Of a DNA stretch of 64,000 bases, positions 28,566 to 37,304 are shown piece by piece. How positions within the stretch are numbered: the first letter of the stretch is position 1; the number at the start of each line of letters is the position of its first letter. Origin of the DNA: Pseudomonas sp. SCA2728.1_7 (GTDB lineage Bacteria > Pseudomonadota > Gammaproteobacteria > Pseudomonadales > Pseudomonadaceae); assembly GCF_018138145.1 (NCBI RefSeq), contig NZ_CP073104.1, positions 6,477,001-6,541,000 on the forward strand, given 5' to 3'. A program made the position numbers and the translations under genes. Under the pieces are notes generated by a model that was not told the DNA's origin, ran no database searches, and saw only the letters and a list, made by a program, of their open reading frames with translations.

Positions 28566-28592
28566 GGAATAAACCCGGACGCGGCGCGTCTT
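28566..28592 (+). promoter_or_regulatory. ECF-type promoter of the catalase/cytochrome b561 operon
   Basis: -35 GGAATAA (28566-28572), 14-base spacer, -10 CGTCTT (28587-28592). Together with its mirror copy it makes the larger inverted repeat TTATTCCAC / GTGGAATAA. The matched pair is strong evidence that both operons belong to the ECF factor's own regulon. Confidence 0.75.
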
Positions 28593-28634
28593 GCTGATTC
28601 TTCCTACTTGTGGCCGATGGCCCTGGAGTTTTTC

Positions 28635-29741
28635 ATGGTTGATCGCACCTCACCCAACGCTTCACCGCCCGGCGGGCCGCAACGCCCGCCACTGAGTGCC
28701 GCGAGCCTGATATTGCGTCTGGGCGGCATTGCCGTGGTAGTCGCTGCGGTGGCCGGGGCGTTTGCCTACGTTCACGGTAACTTCGACCCACAACGTCTGA
28801 CGCCAAAAGCGCTGGTCGATGTGCTGGAGAAGAACAACGGCGTGCATCCCGGGTTTCGTCGTAACCACGCCAAAGGCGTGTGCGTGATCGGGCATTTCGA
28901 AAGCACTGGTGAGGCGCGGGTATTCTCCACCGCGCAGGTGTTCAACGAACCGCAGACGCCGGTGGTCGGGCGTTTCGCGCTGCCGGCGGGCAGTCCGTAT
29001 GCACCGGACAGCAGCGTGCCGATTCGCAGTCTGGCGCTGCGGTTCACCCAGGCCAACGGGCAGCAGTGGCGCACCGGGATGAACAGCATGCCGGTGTTCC
29101 CGGTCGGTACGCCTGAGGCGTTTTATCAATTGCAGCAGGCACAGTCGCCGGATCCAGCCACGGGTAAACCTGATCCGAGCAAGGTCCCGGCGTTCTTTGC
29201 CTCGCACCCGGAAGCCGTGCCGTTTCTGACCTGGGTGAAAACCGCCAAGCCGTCGGCCAGTTATGCCACTGAAACCTACAACAGCGTCAATGCGTTTTAT
29301 CTGGTCGACGCCAGCGGAAAAAAGCAGGCAGTGCGCTGGAGCATGACGCCGTTGGCGCGCGACGCTGCGGGCGCTAGTGCGCCTGAGGGCGGCGATTTTC
29401 TCGAGAAGGATCTGGTGCAACGCTTGGCATCCGCGCCGCTGCGCTTTCAGTTGAATATCACTCTGGCCAATCCTGAGGATCCGGTGAACGACGCCAGCAA
29501 GACCTGGCCCCAGGGGCGCAAGGTGTTGAATGCGGGCACGCTGGTGCTGGAAAGGACCCAGCCGCAACTGAGCGGCGAATGCCGTGACATCAACTATGAC
29601 CCGCTGGTGCTGCCGGCCGGGATTCAGGGTTCCGACGACCCGTTGCTCGCGGCCCGTTCCGCCGGTTACGCCGATTCCTATCTGCGTCGCACCAGCGAAG
29701 TCAGCCAGTTGCCCGCCGCCAAACAGGAGGCTCGGCCATGA
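28635..29741 (+). CDS. Membrane-anchored catalase-related peroxidase (SrpA-like)
   Basis: About 368 residues. One N-terminal membrane helix (ILRLGGIAVVVAAVAGAFAY) places the catalase-fold domain in the periplasm. The distal heme histidine lies in GFRRNHAKGVC and the proximal region is ARSAGYADSYLRR. It is much shorter than classical catalases (about 480), as in the small catalase-like peroxidases. The gene overlaps the cytochrome b561 gene, which suggests a redox pair. GGAG precedes ATG 28635; an upstream TTG and ATG are in frame but lack a better site. Confidence 0.88.
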   Translation: MVDRTSPNASPPGGPQRPPLSAASLILRLGGIAVVVAAVAGAFAYVHGNFDPQRLTPKALVDVLEKNNGVHPGFRRNHAKGVCVIGHFESTGEARVFSTAQVFNEPQTPVVGRFALPAGSPYAPDSSVPIRSLALRFTQANGQQWRTGMNSMPVFPVGTPEAFYQLQQAQSPDPATGKPDPSKVPAFFASHPEAVPFLTWVKTAKPSASYATETYNSVNAFYLVDASGKKQAVRWSMTPLARDAAGASAPEGGDFLEKDLVQRLASAPLRFQLNITLANPEDPVNDASKTWPQGRKVLNAGTLVLERTQPQLSGECRDINYDPLVLPAGIQGSDDPLLAARSAGYADSYLRRTSEVSQLPAAKQEARP

Positions 29742-30283
29742 AAACCCAACCGACGCATTTCGCCCTGTTGGCGCGGCTGCTGCACTGGCTGATGGCGCTG
29801 ATGATCATCGCCATGCTGTTTATCGGTGCAGGGATGGTCACCTCGGTTTCCGAGCGGCATGAATGGCTGATCCATCTGCACAAACCGCTGGGCATCGCGA
29901 TACTGGCGCTGGTGATTGTGCGTTTGCTGGTGCGACTGACCACTCGCCAGCCACCGTTGCCAGCGGATCTGCCGGGCTGGCAAGTGCTGGCGGCCAAGGC
30001 TTCGCATCTGTTGTTGTATGCGTTGATGCTGGTGTTGCCGTTGCTCGGCTGGGCGATGATCAGCGCCTCGGGTGAACCGGTCATGCTCAGCACAACGTTG
30101 CAATTGCCAGCGATCGTTCCGGCCGACGCGCAGTTGTTCGCGTTTTTGCGCAAGGCTCATGGCTATCTGGCCTATCTGCTGTTCCTGACGGTGCTGCTGC
30201 ACTTGGCGGCGGCGCTGTTTCATGGCTGGATCCGCCGCGACGAAGTGCTCGACAGCATGTTGCGCGGTCGCGATCGCAGTTAA
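29738..30283 (+). CDS. Cytochrome b561 family protein, partner of the catalase
   Basis: 181 residues, four membrane helices with heme-ligand histidines (LARLLHWLMA, LIHLHKPLGI, KAHGYLAYL, VLLHLAAALFHGW). The start overlaps the catalase stop (ATGA). It probably transfers electrons from the quinone pool to the periplasmic peroxidase; this is an inference. Its stop shares TTA/TAA bases with the convergent MFS gene. Confidence 0.88.
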   Translation: MKTQPTHFALLARLLHWLMALMIIAMLFIGAGMVTSVSERHEWLIHLHKPLGIAILALVIVRLLVRLTTRQPPLPADLPGWQVLAAKASHLLLYALMLVLPLLGWAMISASGEPVMLSTTLQLPAIVPADAQLFAFLRKAHGYLAYLLFLTVLLHLAAALFHGWIRRDEVLDSMLRGRDRS

Positions 30284-31473
30284 CCCGCTTGAGTGGCGCA
30301 TCGAGCCGGTGCGCCGCTTTTCAGGGTCAGCCACCAGTACGCGAGCGCCACGGCGTTGATGCCCGCGCCGAGCAGGCACACGCCAATCCAGCCGGCCCAC
30401 GCGTACATGGCGGTCGAGCCGATGGAGCCGAGTGCGCTGCCGATCGAGTAAAACAACATGTAACCGGCGGTGAGACGGCTTTGCGCTTCGGGGCGCACAC
30501 TGTAAATCATGCTTTGGCTGGTGACGTGCACGGCTTGCAGGCCCAGATCAAGGGTGATCACGCCGAGCAACAAAGCCCACAACGAGGATTGGGTGAGGGC
30601 GATCGGCAGCCAGGAGGCAAGCATCAGCAACAGCGAAAGACCGCTGACCCATTGCCCGAGACCGCGATCCGCCAGATGCCCGGCCCGTGCGGCGGCCAGC
30701 GCACCGGCGGCACCGGCCAGCCCGAATAGTCCGATTTCACTGTGCGACAACGACAGCGGTGGGGCGGCCAGTGGCAGCACCATTGGCGTCCACAGCACCA
30801 TCGCGCTGGCGAAGGTCAGCAGGGCGAGGATCGCGCGTTGGCGCAGCACCGGTTCTTCTTTGAACAAACCGAAAACCGAGGCGATCAGTGCAATGTAGCC
30901 AGTCGCCGGTTGTGGCGATTCATGCTTGGGTAGAACTCGAAACAGCAGCAACGCCATCACCAGGGTCAGCCCGGCTGACAGAAAGTAGATCGCTCGCCAC
31001 CCAGCCAGATCGGCCATGCCGCCGGCGACTGTGCGTGCCAGCAGAATTCCCACCACTATGCCGCTGGTGACTACACCGACCACGCGCCCGCGTTGGGCCG
31101 GGAGCGCCAGGGTGGCGGCGTAAGCCACGAGCACCTGCGTGACCACGGCGAGCAGCCCCGTCAGCGTCATGCCGAGCAGCAGCCAGACACTGCTGGGCGC
31201 CAGCGCGATCATCAACAAGGACGCTGCCGACAGCAGAGTTTGAGTGACGATCAACCGGCGCCGGTTGAGCAGATCGCCGAGGGGGACCAGTAGTACCAGA
31301 CCGATGCCGTAACCGATTTGCGTCAGGGTGATGACGATGCCGATGGTCGCCGGCGACATCGCAAACGCCTCGGCCATCGCGTCCAGCAATGGCTGGGCGT
31401 AATACACATTACCCACGGCCAGACCGCAGGCCACAGAGAAAAGCAAAACGGTGCTGCTTTTGAGAGGTTTCAT
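30280..31473 (-). CDS. MFS efflux transporter (DHA1-like)
   Basis: 397 residues, 12 predicted membrane helices, with the MFS motif A-like loop GDLLNRRRLIV and the antiporter-type region RGRVVGVVTSGIVVGILLAR. This suggests drug or sugar efflux; the substrate cannot be told. The preferred start (MKPLKSSTV) follows AGGA; two upstream in-frame ATGs exist. Convergent with the cytochrome b561 gene with overlapping stops. Confidence 0.85.
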   Translation of the reverse strand: MKPLKSSTVLLFSVACGLAVGNVYYAQPLLDAMAEAFAMSPATIGIVITLTQIGYGIGLVLLVPLGDLLNRRRLIVTQTLLSAASLLMIALAPSSVWLLLGMTLTGLLAVVTQVLVAYAATLALPAQRGRVVGVVTSGIVVGILLARTVAGGMADLAGWRAIYFLSAGLTLVMALLLFRVLPKHESPQPATGYIALIASVFGLFKEEPVLRQRAILALLTFASAMVLWTPMVLPLAAPPLSLSHSEIGLFGLAGAAGALAAARAGHLADRGLGQWVSGLSLLLMLASWLPIALTQSSLWALLLGVITLDLGLQAVHVTSQSMIYSVRPEAQSRLTAGYMLFYSIGSALGSIGSTAMYAWAGWIGVCLLGAGINAVALAYWWLTLKSGAPARCATQAG

Positions 31474-31574
31474 ATCCCGCATCCTTTTAGGTTTCAAAAT
31501 AAAACCTTGATAACGGTATTGATTCAGGTTTTATTTTGCAACCTGTTTGCCCGAAGGTACGAATGGCAGAAAGC

Positions 31575-31603
31575 AAAAGATCGCAGACAAGCTGCGATCT
31601 TTT
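31575..31603. terminator. Bidirectional terminator hairpin
   Basis: A 12-bp stem AAAAGATCGCAG / CTGCGATCTTTT with a 5-base loop. It lies just downstream of the carboxypeptidase gene on the minus strand, in front of the MFS gene, and should insulate the two. Confidence 0.85.
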
Positions 31604-31621
31604 CAGGGACGGAGGAGGGGA

Positions 31622-32773
31622 TCAGCGCAGGGTATCAACCATGTCAGCGATGGTGGTCAGCACGTCTTTGCCCAGCTGTTTTGAGCGTTTGCCCGACCAG
31701 CCGGTTTCCTTGTCGGGATGGTCGTCGTGATCCTTGAACGGCATTTCCAGGGTCAGCGACAGGCAGTCGTATTTCTGTCCGACGCTGTTGCACGCCAGGG
31801 TCATGTTGGCCTGGCCCGGTTCGTCGCGGGTGTAGCCGTGCTTGGTCTGGAAATCTTTAGTGGTGTGTTTCAGGTGGCTGCGGAAATGCTCTTCGAGCTT
31901 TTCGATGCGCGGCGTGTAACCCGGATTGCCTTCACAACCGGCGGTGAATACGTGGGGGATTTCTTCGTCGCCATGTACGTCGAGGAACAGATCGACGCCG
32001 TACTTTTCCATCTGCTGTTGTACGAAAAGTACCTCGGGGCTGACGTCCTGACTGGCGTTCTGCCAGGCGCGATTCAAGTCCTGGCCCATCGCGTTGGTGC
32101 GCAAGTGACCGTGGAAGGCACCGTCCGGATTCATGTTCGGCACCAGGTACAAGTCAGCGCTGGCCAGCAGTTTGTTCAGCACAGGGTCGTCGTGTCTTTC
32201 CAGGCGTTCGATCACGCCTTCCATGAACCATTCAGCCATGTGTTCGCCGGGATGTTGTTGAGCAATGATCCAGATTTTGCGCTGACCTTCGGCGCCGGTG
32301 CCTTTGCGCAGCAGTTGAATATCGCGACCTTCGACGCTCTTGCCGGTGGCCAGCAATTCGGTGCCGGCCTTGCTCAGGGCCTGATCGATCAGCCAGTCAT
32401 GACGACCACGGCTGTAGGGTTCGAAGTAGGCGAACCAGGCATGGGTTTGCTCGGCTTCAAGGCAAAAGCGCAGGCTGTCACCTTCAAAACTGGTTGGAAT
32501 GCGGAACCAGTTGACGTGGTCGTAGGAGGCGACTGCCTGATAGCCGGTCCAGGCTTTGTTATAGGAGGACTGGCTGGCGTTGACCAAGCGGAACCAGTGT
32601 TCCTGATGAACATGCAGACCGCTGGCCTTGAAGTGGAACCACTGAAAATGGGCGCTGCGGGTATCCGGGCGAATGGCCAGGACTGGATTGAGCGGGTTGC
32701 TGATGTCGATGACTTGGATGTTGCCGCTGTCGAAGTTGGCGCTGATGTCGAACGAAGATTTGGCCACGGTCAT
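31622..32773 (-). CDS. M14 zinc carboxypeptidase of the cytosolic (CCP) type
   Basis: 383 residues. An N-terminal beta domain (1-125) precedes the M14 catalytic domain with zinc ligands H174 and E177 in QQHPGEH, NPDG with the RTN substrate-binding segment, the third ligand in DVHGDEEIPH and the catalytic glutamate in LTLEMPF. It resembles the P. aeruginosa cytosolic carboxypeptidase of known structure. It has no signal peptide, so it acts in the cytoplasm. AGGA before ATG 32773 rules out the longer frame. Confidence 0.92.
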   Translation of the reverse strand: MTVAKSSFDISANFDSGNIQVIDISNPLNPVLAIRPDTRSAHFQWFHFKASGLHVHQEHWFRLVNASQSSYNKAWTGYQAVASYDHVNWFRIPTSFEGDSLRFCLEAEQTHAWFAYFEPYSRGRHDWLIDQALSKAGTELLATGKSVEGRDIQLLRKGTGAEGQRKIWIIAQQHPGEHMAEWFMEGVIERLERHDDPVLNKLLASADLYLVPNMNPDGAFHGHLRTNAMGQDLNRAWQNASQDVSPEVLFVQQQMEKYGVDLFLDVHGDEEIPHVFTAGCEGNPGYTPRIEKLEEHFRSHLKHTTKDFQTKHGYTRDEPGQANMTLACNSVGQKYDCLSLTLEMPFKDHDDHPDKETGWSGKRSKQLGKDVLTTIADMVDTLR

Positions 32774-33049
32774 AATCGATTCCTGAATATGATTTTTATG
32801 GCCGTTACTGTACACGCAGGCAGGGCTGAAACCGAGGGGATTTGAGGGGTGTGGCGGGGGGCGTCCTCCATGACGCGCAAGCAGCTTAGAGAGTGTGCGA
32901 TTGATTCTCAAGTGCTAATTGTCATTAGTTTGCCCCAATCTGGCCGGGCTTCGCTTGCCAAGCGATATTCTTTTGATATTATCCGCGCCATCGAATTTGC
33001 AGCACCTAAAGACTTCATTAGCCTGAAGCCACAAGCCCGAAAAACGGGC

Positions 33050-33163
33050 AAAAAAAAGACCCGGCAAAAAGCCGGGTCAAAAACCGTGATTAGCCTGATG
33101 AGGAGATAGTCCAGAAGACCGACCTAAGGTCTCTGGTCCATCGACTGATCTCGCGACCAGCTG
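33050..33163 (-). ncRNA. prrF: PrrF small RNA (iron-sparing, Fur-controlled)
   Basis: Read on the minus strand the RNA begins near GCTGGTCGCGAGATCAG, carries the nearly invariant PrrF core (TCTTCTGGACTATC followed by TCCTCATCAGGC and TAATCACGG) and ends with the terminator GACCCGGC-TTTTT-GCCGGGTC (33078-33058) and a run of eight T. This is the P. aeruginosa PrrF1/PrrF2 layout. A Fur box covers the promoter. PrrF base-pairs with mRNAs for iron-using proteins (sodB, sdh, acn, katA) when iron is low. About 280 bases on the downstream side hold no gene. Confidence 0.93.
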
Positions 33164-33168
33164 CATGC

Positions 33169-33190
33169 AATAATAATCATTATCATTTGC
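33169..33190 (-). promoter_or_regulatory. Fur box over the prrF promoter
   Basis: On the minus strand GCAAATGATAATGATTATTATT matches the GATAATGATAATCATTATC consensus in nearly every position, and the -10 region (TATTAT/TATTGC) lies within it. It is placed just upstream of the PrrF 5' end. Confidence 0.88.
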
Positions 33191-33253
33191 AAGTCAAATG
33201 TTTTTACCTGCGCGATAGGAAAATTCTTTCCTGTCCGCCCGCACTGCTCTCCC

Positions 33254-33592
33254 TCAGGCTTCATCGCCATCGAGCGAATGGTCAACCATCGCCCGCGCCA
33301 TATCCACCATGTGCACCACTGAAAATGCCAGATCGCGACTCGCGCCTTGCAGGTTTTCGGCTGCTTTGAACGCAGTGGCTGCGGCACAGCGCAACAGATC
33401 CGAGGCGTGCACCAGGGCTTCTTCGCCACTGAGATGGCGCCTGACATCGAAAAAGCGTTCGTCGACTGCCGGTTCTGACACAGCTGGTTTCAAGTAATAG
33501 TCCAGCGCTCGCTGCGCTGCCGCATTGCCCTGAGGGGAGGTGAAGGTGGTGTCCATTTGCAGATCGGGCAAGTCTTTGCTGCTGATATTCAT
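33254..33592 (-). CDS. DUF6124/DUF3077 family small protein
   Basis: 112 residues of a Pseudomonas-restricted family: a variable N-terminus, then LVHASDLLRCAAATAFKAAENL and a C-terminal helix AFSVVHMVDMARAMVDHSLD. Probably a helical bundle of unknown function. It lies upstream of prrF on the same strand and diverges from the LexA-like repressor. AGGAG is about 12 bases from the ATG. Confidence 0.8.
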   Translation of the reverse strand: MNISSKDLPDLQMDTTFTSPQGNAAAQRALDYYLKPAVSEPAVDERFFDVRRHLSGEEALVHASDLLRCAAATAFKAAENLQGASRDLAFSVVHMVDMARAMVDHSLDGDEA

Positions 33593-33722
33593 GATGAAGA
33601 GGCACTCCTTGGTCGATTGAAAATCCGTGCCTTCAGAATAGTACTCTGTGTAGTTGTGACCAGAATTTAAATACTACAATATGTGTTTTGCTGGCCGAAG
33701 GCGTCGACGTAAGGTGCTGCAC

Positions 33723-34382
33723 ATGGATAAATGGATTGAGTTGGTCAAGGCCAAGATGAGTGAACTCAAAATCACTCAAACAGAGCTCGGAGAGCGCGTC
33801 GGCATGTCCCAGGGCGGGATCGGCCATTGGCTGAACAAGCGTCGCGAACCCGGCATCACGGAAATGAATCGCGTGCTGCAAGCGCTGGGCATGGATTTTC
33901 TGGAAGTGGTGCTGGTTATCCGGGAACCGCAAATAACATCTGACGACGACATGCCGCTGGCGCAGAAGTACAACCCTTACTTCCGTTACCCGGTCAGCGA
34001 TTGGCAGACGACCTGCGAGGTGCGCGAGAGCGATCCGGCGTCCTACACGAAGGCATCCGGCAAACAGCGTTTCGAACTGACGGATTACCACGCGCGTGGC
34101 CCGGCGTTCTGGCTGACGGTGACGGGGGATTCGATGACCGCTCCCAGTGGCCAGAGCATTGCCGAAGGCATGCTGATTCTGGTCGACCCGGCAGCGGAGG
34201 CGGTGCCCGGCAAACTGGTGATCGCCCAGTGGCCCGACAGCCCTGAAGCGATCTTCCGCAAGCTGGACGAAGAGGGCGGCCAGCGTTACCTGGTGCCGCT
34301 CAATCCGACCTGGCCGAAAGCCCTGCTGACTGATGAGTGTCGAATCATCGGCGTTGTGGTTCAGGCAACGGCGCGTTACTAG
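33723..34382 (+). CDS. LexA/PrtR-like repressor with altered S24 catalytic dyad
   Basis: 219 residues: HTH_3 domain (ITQTELGERVGMSQGGIGHWLN) and a C-terminal S24 peptidase-like domain. The nucleophile S137 is present in TGDSMTAP. The general-base position, normally FKRL or FKKL, reads FRKL (R179, K180). No Ala-Gly or Cys-Gly cleavage site is seen in the linker. The gene therefore may not be inactivated by RecA-aided self-cleavage. No prophage or tailocin genes are nearby. AAGG precedes the chosen ATG. Confidence 0.85.
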   Translation: MDKWIELVKAKMSELKITQTELGERVGMSQGGIGHWLNKRREPGITEMNRVLQALGMDFLEVVLVIREPQITSDDDMPLAQKYNPYFRYPVSDWQTTCEVRESDPASYTKASGKQRFELTDYHARGPAFWLTVTGDSMTAPSGQSIAEGMLILVDPAAEAVPGKLVIAQWPDSPEAIFRKLDEEGGQRYLVPLNPTWPKALLTDECRIIGVVVQATARY

Positions 34383-34385
34383 TCA

Positions 34386-34415
34386 GATCGATCCTCGCCA
34401 GGCGTAGGATCGATC
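34386..34415. terminator. Hairpin between convergent genes
   Basis: A 10-bp stem GATCGATCCT / AGGATCGATC with a 10-base loop, between the repressor gene and liuD. There is no T run, so termination is uncertain. Confidence 0.45.
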
Positions 34416-34422
34416 CTGCCGT

Positions 34423-36375
34423 TCACACTTCTTCCAGTTCAACCAAAGCGCTGCCTTCGCCGACCATTTCGCCTTCCTGGCAATACAGCGCTTTGATCAC
34501 CCCGGCATGCGGCGCACGAATGCTGTGTTCCATCTTCATCGCTTCCAGCACCACCAGTTGTGCCCCGGCCTCGACCGATTGCCCAGCCTCGACCAGCACG
34601 CGGACAATGCTGCCGTTCATCGGCGCGGTCAGTCCGCCCTGATGGCTGTGACTGGCTTCGACGGCGCTGATCGGGTCGTACGTTTCGATGCGCCGCAACT
34701 CACCTTCCCATTGCAGGTACAGAGAATCCCCTTGGCGGATGGCACGCAATGTACGACGAACGCCCTCGTGCTCGACGATGAGTGCTTCGCCGGACAGTCT
34801 GGCGTGATCATCGGTACTCAACGTCAAAGCGCGATCTTGCCCCTCGCAACTCAAATGCAGGCTGATTTCCCTTGGCAGACCCGCGCGCAAACCGCTGTTG
34901 AGTGACCATGGCGAAGCAGGATCATCCTGACGCGCCAATTGCGGCAGACTCTGCGCCACGGCTTGCGCCGCCGCGCTCCAGAACGCATCGCTCAACATGC
35001 CCGGAGCAGGCAACAATTGCTCCTGATAACGCGGGATGAACCCGGTATCCAGCTCCGCCGCCGCAAACGCCGGGTGCGCAATGATTCGCCGCAAGAAGTT
35101 GATGTTGGTTTTCAAGCCGCCAATCGCAAACTCGTCGAGCATGCTCAACAAGCGCAATCGAGCCTGTTCACGATCCTCGCCCCAGGCAATCAGCTTGCCG
35201 AGCATTGGATCGTAGAAGGGCGAAATTTCATCGCCTTCTTCGACCCCGCTATCAACGCGGCGCCCCGGCCCTTCAGCCGATTCGCGATACAACGCCAGAT
35301 GCCCGGTCGCCGGCAAAAAGTCATTCGCAGGGTCTTCGGCGTACAAGCGCACTTCAATCGCATGGCCGTTCAATGGCACTTGATCCTGGGTGATCGGCAA
35401 CGCTTCACCCCGGGCAACACGGATTTGCCACGCCACCAGATCGAGACCGGTGATGGCCTCGGTCACCGGGTGTTCGACCTGTAGTCGGGTGTTCATCTCC
35501 ATAAAGAAGAATTCGCCACGGGCATCGAGCAAAAACTCCACCGTACCGGCGCCGACATAACCGATCGCCTGCGCCGAGCGCACAGCCGCTTCGCCCATCG
35601 CCCGACGCAGTTCCGGGGACAAGCCCGGTGCCGGAGCTTCTTCGACGACTTTCTGGTGACGGCGCTGAATCGAGCAATCACGCTCGTTGAGGTACAGGCA
35701 GTTGCCATGCTGATCGGCGAACACCTGGATTTCCACGTGACGCGGCTTGAGCAGGTATTTCTCCACCAGCATCCGCGAGTCGCCGAACGATGACTGCGCT
35801 TCACGCTGAGCCGAGGCGAGGGCTTCGGCCAATTGGCTGACGTCCTCGACCACTTTCATGCCTTTGCCGCCACCGCCAGCCGTGGCTTTGAGCAGCACTG
35901 GATAACCGATACGCGCGCAAGCATCGCGGAAGGTCTCGAGATCCTGCGCTTCACCGTGATAACCCGGCACCAGTGGCACGCCAGCGGTTTCCATCAACGC
36001 TTTGGCGGCGGACTTGCTGCCCATGGCATCAATGGCCGAGGCGGGTGGGCCGAGGAAAATCAGCCCGGCGGCTTCGATGGCGCGAGCGAATCCGGCGTTT
36101 TCCGAGAGAAACCCGTAACCCGGATGAATCGCCTGCGCGCCACTGGCCTTGGCCGCTGCGATCAGTTTGTCGATTTGCAGATAACTGTCGGCCGCTTTGC
36201 TGCCACCAAGATCGACGCGAATGTCCGCCTCACGGCTGTGCCGCGCCTCGCGGTCGGTGGCGCTGTGCACGGCGACCGTGGTCAGGCCCAGCGCTTTGGC
36301 GGTGCGCATCACGCGGCAAGCAATTTCGCCACGGTTGGCCACCAGCAGAGTGGTGAGAACAGGTGCGCTCATCAA
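34423..36375 (-). CDS. liuD: 3-methylcrotonyl-CoA carboxylase, biotin-containing alpha subunit
   Basis: 650 residues: biotin carboxylase N-domain (LLVANRGEIACRVMRTAKALG), ATP-grasp (TAGGGGKGM) and C-terminal biotinyl domain with the target lysine in LEAMKMEHS. With LiuB it carboxylates 3-methylcrotonyl-CoA in leucine degradation. Fourth gene of the liuABCD operon; start overlaps the liuC stop (ATGA). Confidence 0.93.
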   Translation of the reverse strand: MMSAPVLTTLLVANRGEIACRVMRTAKALGLTTVAVHSATDREARHSREADIRVDLGGSKAADSYLQIDKLIAAAKASGAQAIHPGYGFLSENAGFARAIEAAGLIFLGPPASAIDAMGSKSAAKALMETAGVPLVPGYHGEAQDLETFRDACARIGYPVLLKATAGGGGKGMKVVEDVSQLAEALASAQREAQSSFGDSRMLVEKYLLKPRHVEIQVFADQHGNCLYLNERDCSIQRRHQKVVEEAPAPGLSPELRRAMGEAAVRSAQAIGYVGAGTVEFLLDARGEFFFMEMNTRLQVEHPVTEAITGLDLVAWQIRVARGEALPITQDQVPLNGHAIEVRLYAEDPANDFLPATGHLALYRESAEGPGRRVDSGVEEGDEISPFYDPMLGKLIAWGEDREQARLRLLSMLDEFAIGGLKTNINFLRRIIAHPAFAAAELDTGFIPRYQEQLLPAPGMLSDAFWSAAAQAVAQSLPQLARQDDPASPWSLNSGLRAGLPREISLHLSCEGQDRALTLSTDDHARLSGEALIVEHEGVRRTLRAIRQGDSLYLQWEGELRRIETYDPISAVEASHSHQGGLTAPMNGSIVRVLVEAGQSVEAGAQLVVLEAMKMEHSIRAPHAGVIKALYCQEGEMVGEGSALVELEEV

Positions 36376-37187
36376 CGCGGCTCCTTGGTGGTGGTTGCGG
36401 CTTGCCAGTTCGGTGGTCGTTTTTGCAGAAAGGCGCGCAAGCCTTCCTGACCTTCAGGGCTGACGCGGATGCGGGCGATGGCATTTTCGGTATAGCGGCG
36501 CAGCGCCGGGGTCAACGCGCCGTTGCCGACTTCACGCAGCAAATCCTTGCTGGCGCGCATGGCAGCGGGGCTGTTGAGCAGCAGGTTGTTGATCCACTGT
36601 TCGACTTGCTGATCAAGATCAGCGGCGGGATAGCTTTCGGACAACAAACCGATTTCCCGTGCGCGTTGGCCGCCGAAACGTTCAGCGGTCAGCGCATAGC
36701 GCCGCGCAGCCCGTTCGCCGATAGCCTGTACAACGAACGGACTGATCACCGCCGGCGCCAGACCAATGCGCACTTCCGACAGGCAGAATTGCGCGTCATC
36801 GGCGCCAATCGCCATGTCACAGCAACTGATCAATCCCAGTGCGCCACCGAACGCTGCGCCTTGGACCACGGCCACTGTGGGGATTTTCAGCTTGGCGAGG
36901 TTGTACATCAGCTCCGCCAGTTCGCGGGCGTCGTCGAGGTTGGTGTGGTAATCGAGCTCGGCCGATTGCTGCATCCACGCCAGGTCAGCGCCAGCGCTGA
37001 AATGCTTGCCACGGCCACGCACCAGCAAGAAACGCAGGCTGGCGTCGCTGGCGACTTTGTCGAGGGCGAGGATCAACTCGCGGATCATCTCGGCATTAAA
37101 GGCGTTGTTCTTTTCCGCGCGGTTAAGCCACAGCGTCGCAAAACCGCGTGGGTCGCTTTGCAGTTCGAGGGTGTTGAAATCACTCAT
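36372..37187 (-). CDS. liuC: 3-methylglutaconyl-CoA hydratase
   Basis: 271-residue crotonase-family enzyme with the oxyanion loop regions RGRGKHFSAGADLAWM and VVQGAAFGGALGLISCCD. It hydrates 3-methylglutaconyl-CoA to HMG-CoA. The open frame runs upstream through a REPIN, but GGAG before ATG 37187 and conserved MSDFNTLEL set the start. Confidence 0.92.
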   Translation of the reverse strand: MSDFNTLELQSDPRGFATLWLNRAEKNNAFNAEMIRELILALDKVASDASLRFLLVRGRGKHFSAGADLAWMQQSAELDYHTNLDDARELAELMYNLAKLKIPTVAVVQGAAFGGALGLISCCDMAIGADDAQFCLSEVRIGLAPAVISPFVVQAIGERAARRYALTAERFGGQRAREIGLLSESYPAADLDQQVEQWINNLLLNSPAAMRASKDLLREVGNGALTPALRRYTENAIARIRVSPEGQEGLRAFLQKRPPNWQAATTTKEPR

Positions 37188-37208
37188 TTTCATCCGTCTC
37201 CACGGTTC

Positions 37209-37300
37209 CTGTGGGAGCGAGCCTGCTCGCGAAAGCGTTGTACCAGTCGACATTTCCGCTACCTGACAAAGCGTATTCGCGAGCAGGCTCGCTCCCACAA
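37209..37300. repeat. REPIN, GC allele, head-to-head, inside the liu operon
   Basis: Arms CTGTGGGAGCGAGCCTGCTC and complement. It fills the only sizable gap in the operon (liuB stop 37305, liuC start 37187) and could give different stability to the liuAB and liuCD parts of the mRNA. Confidence 0.9.
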
Positions 37301-37304
37301 AAAA

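Noticed and set aside
32849..33109. 86-codon frame upstream of the carboxypeptidase gene
   Set aside because: It runs antisense through the PrrF terminator and core, and has no ribosome binding site.
37188..37298. N-terminal extension of liuC
   Set aside because: The extra residues are translated REPIN sequence (a SRAGSLPQ-type peptide that recurs at other REPINs).
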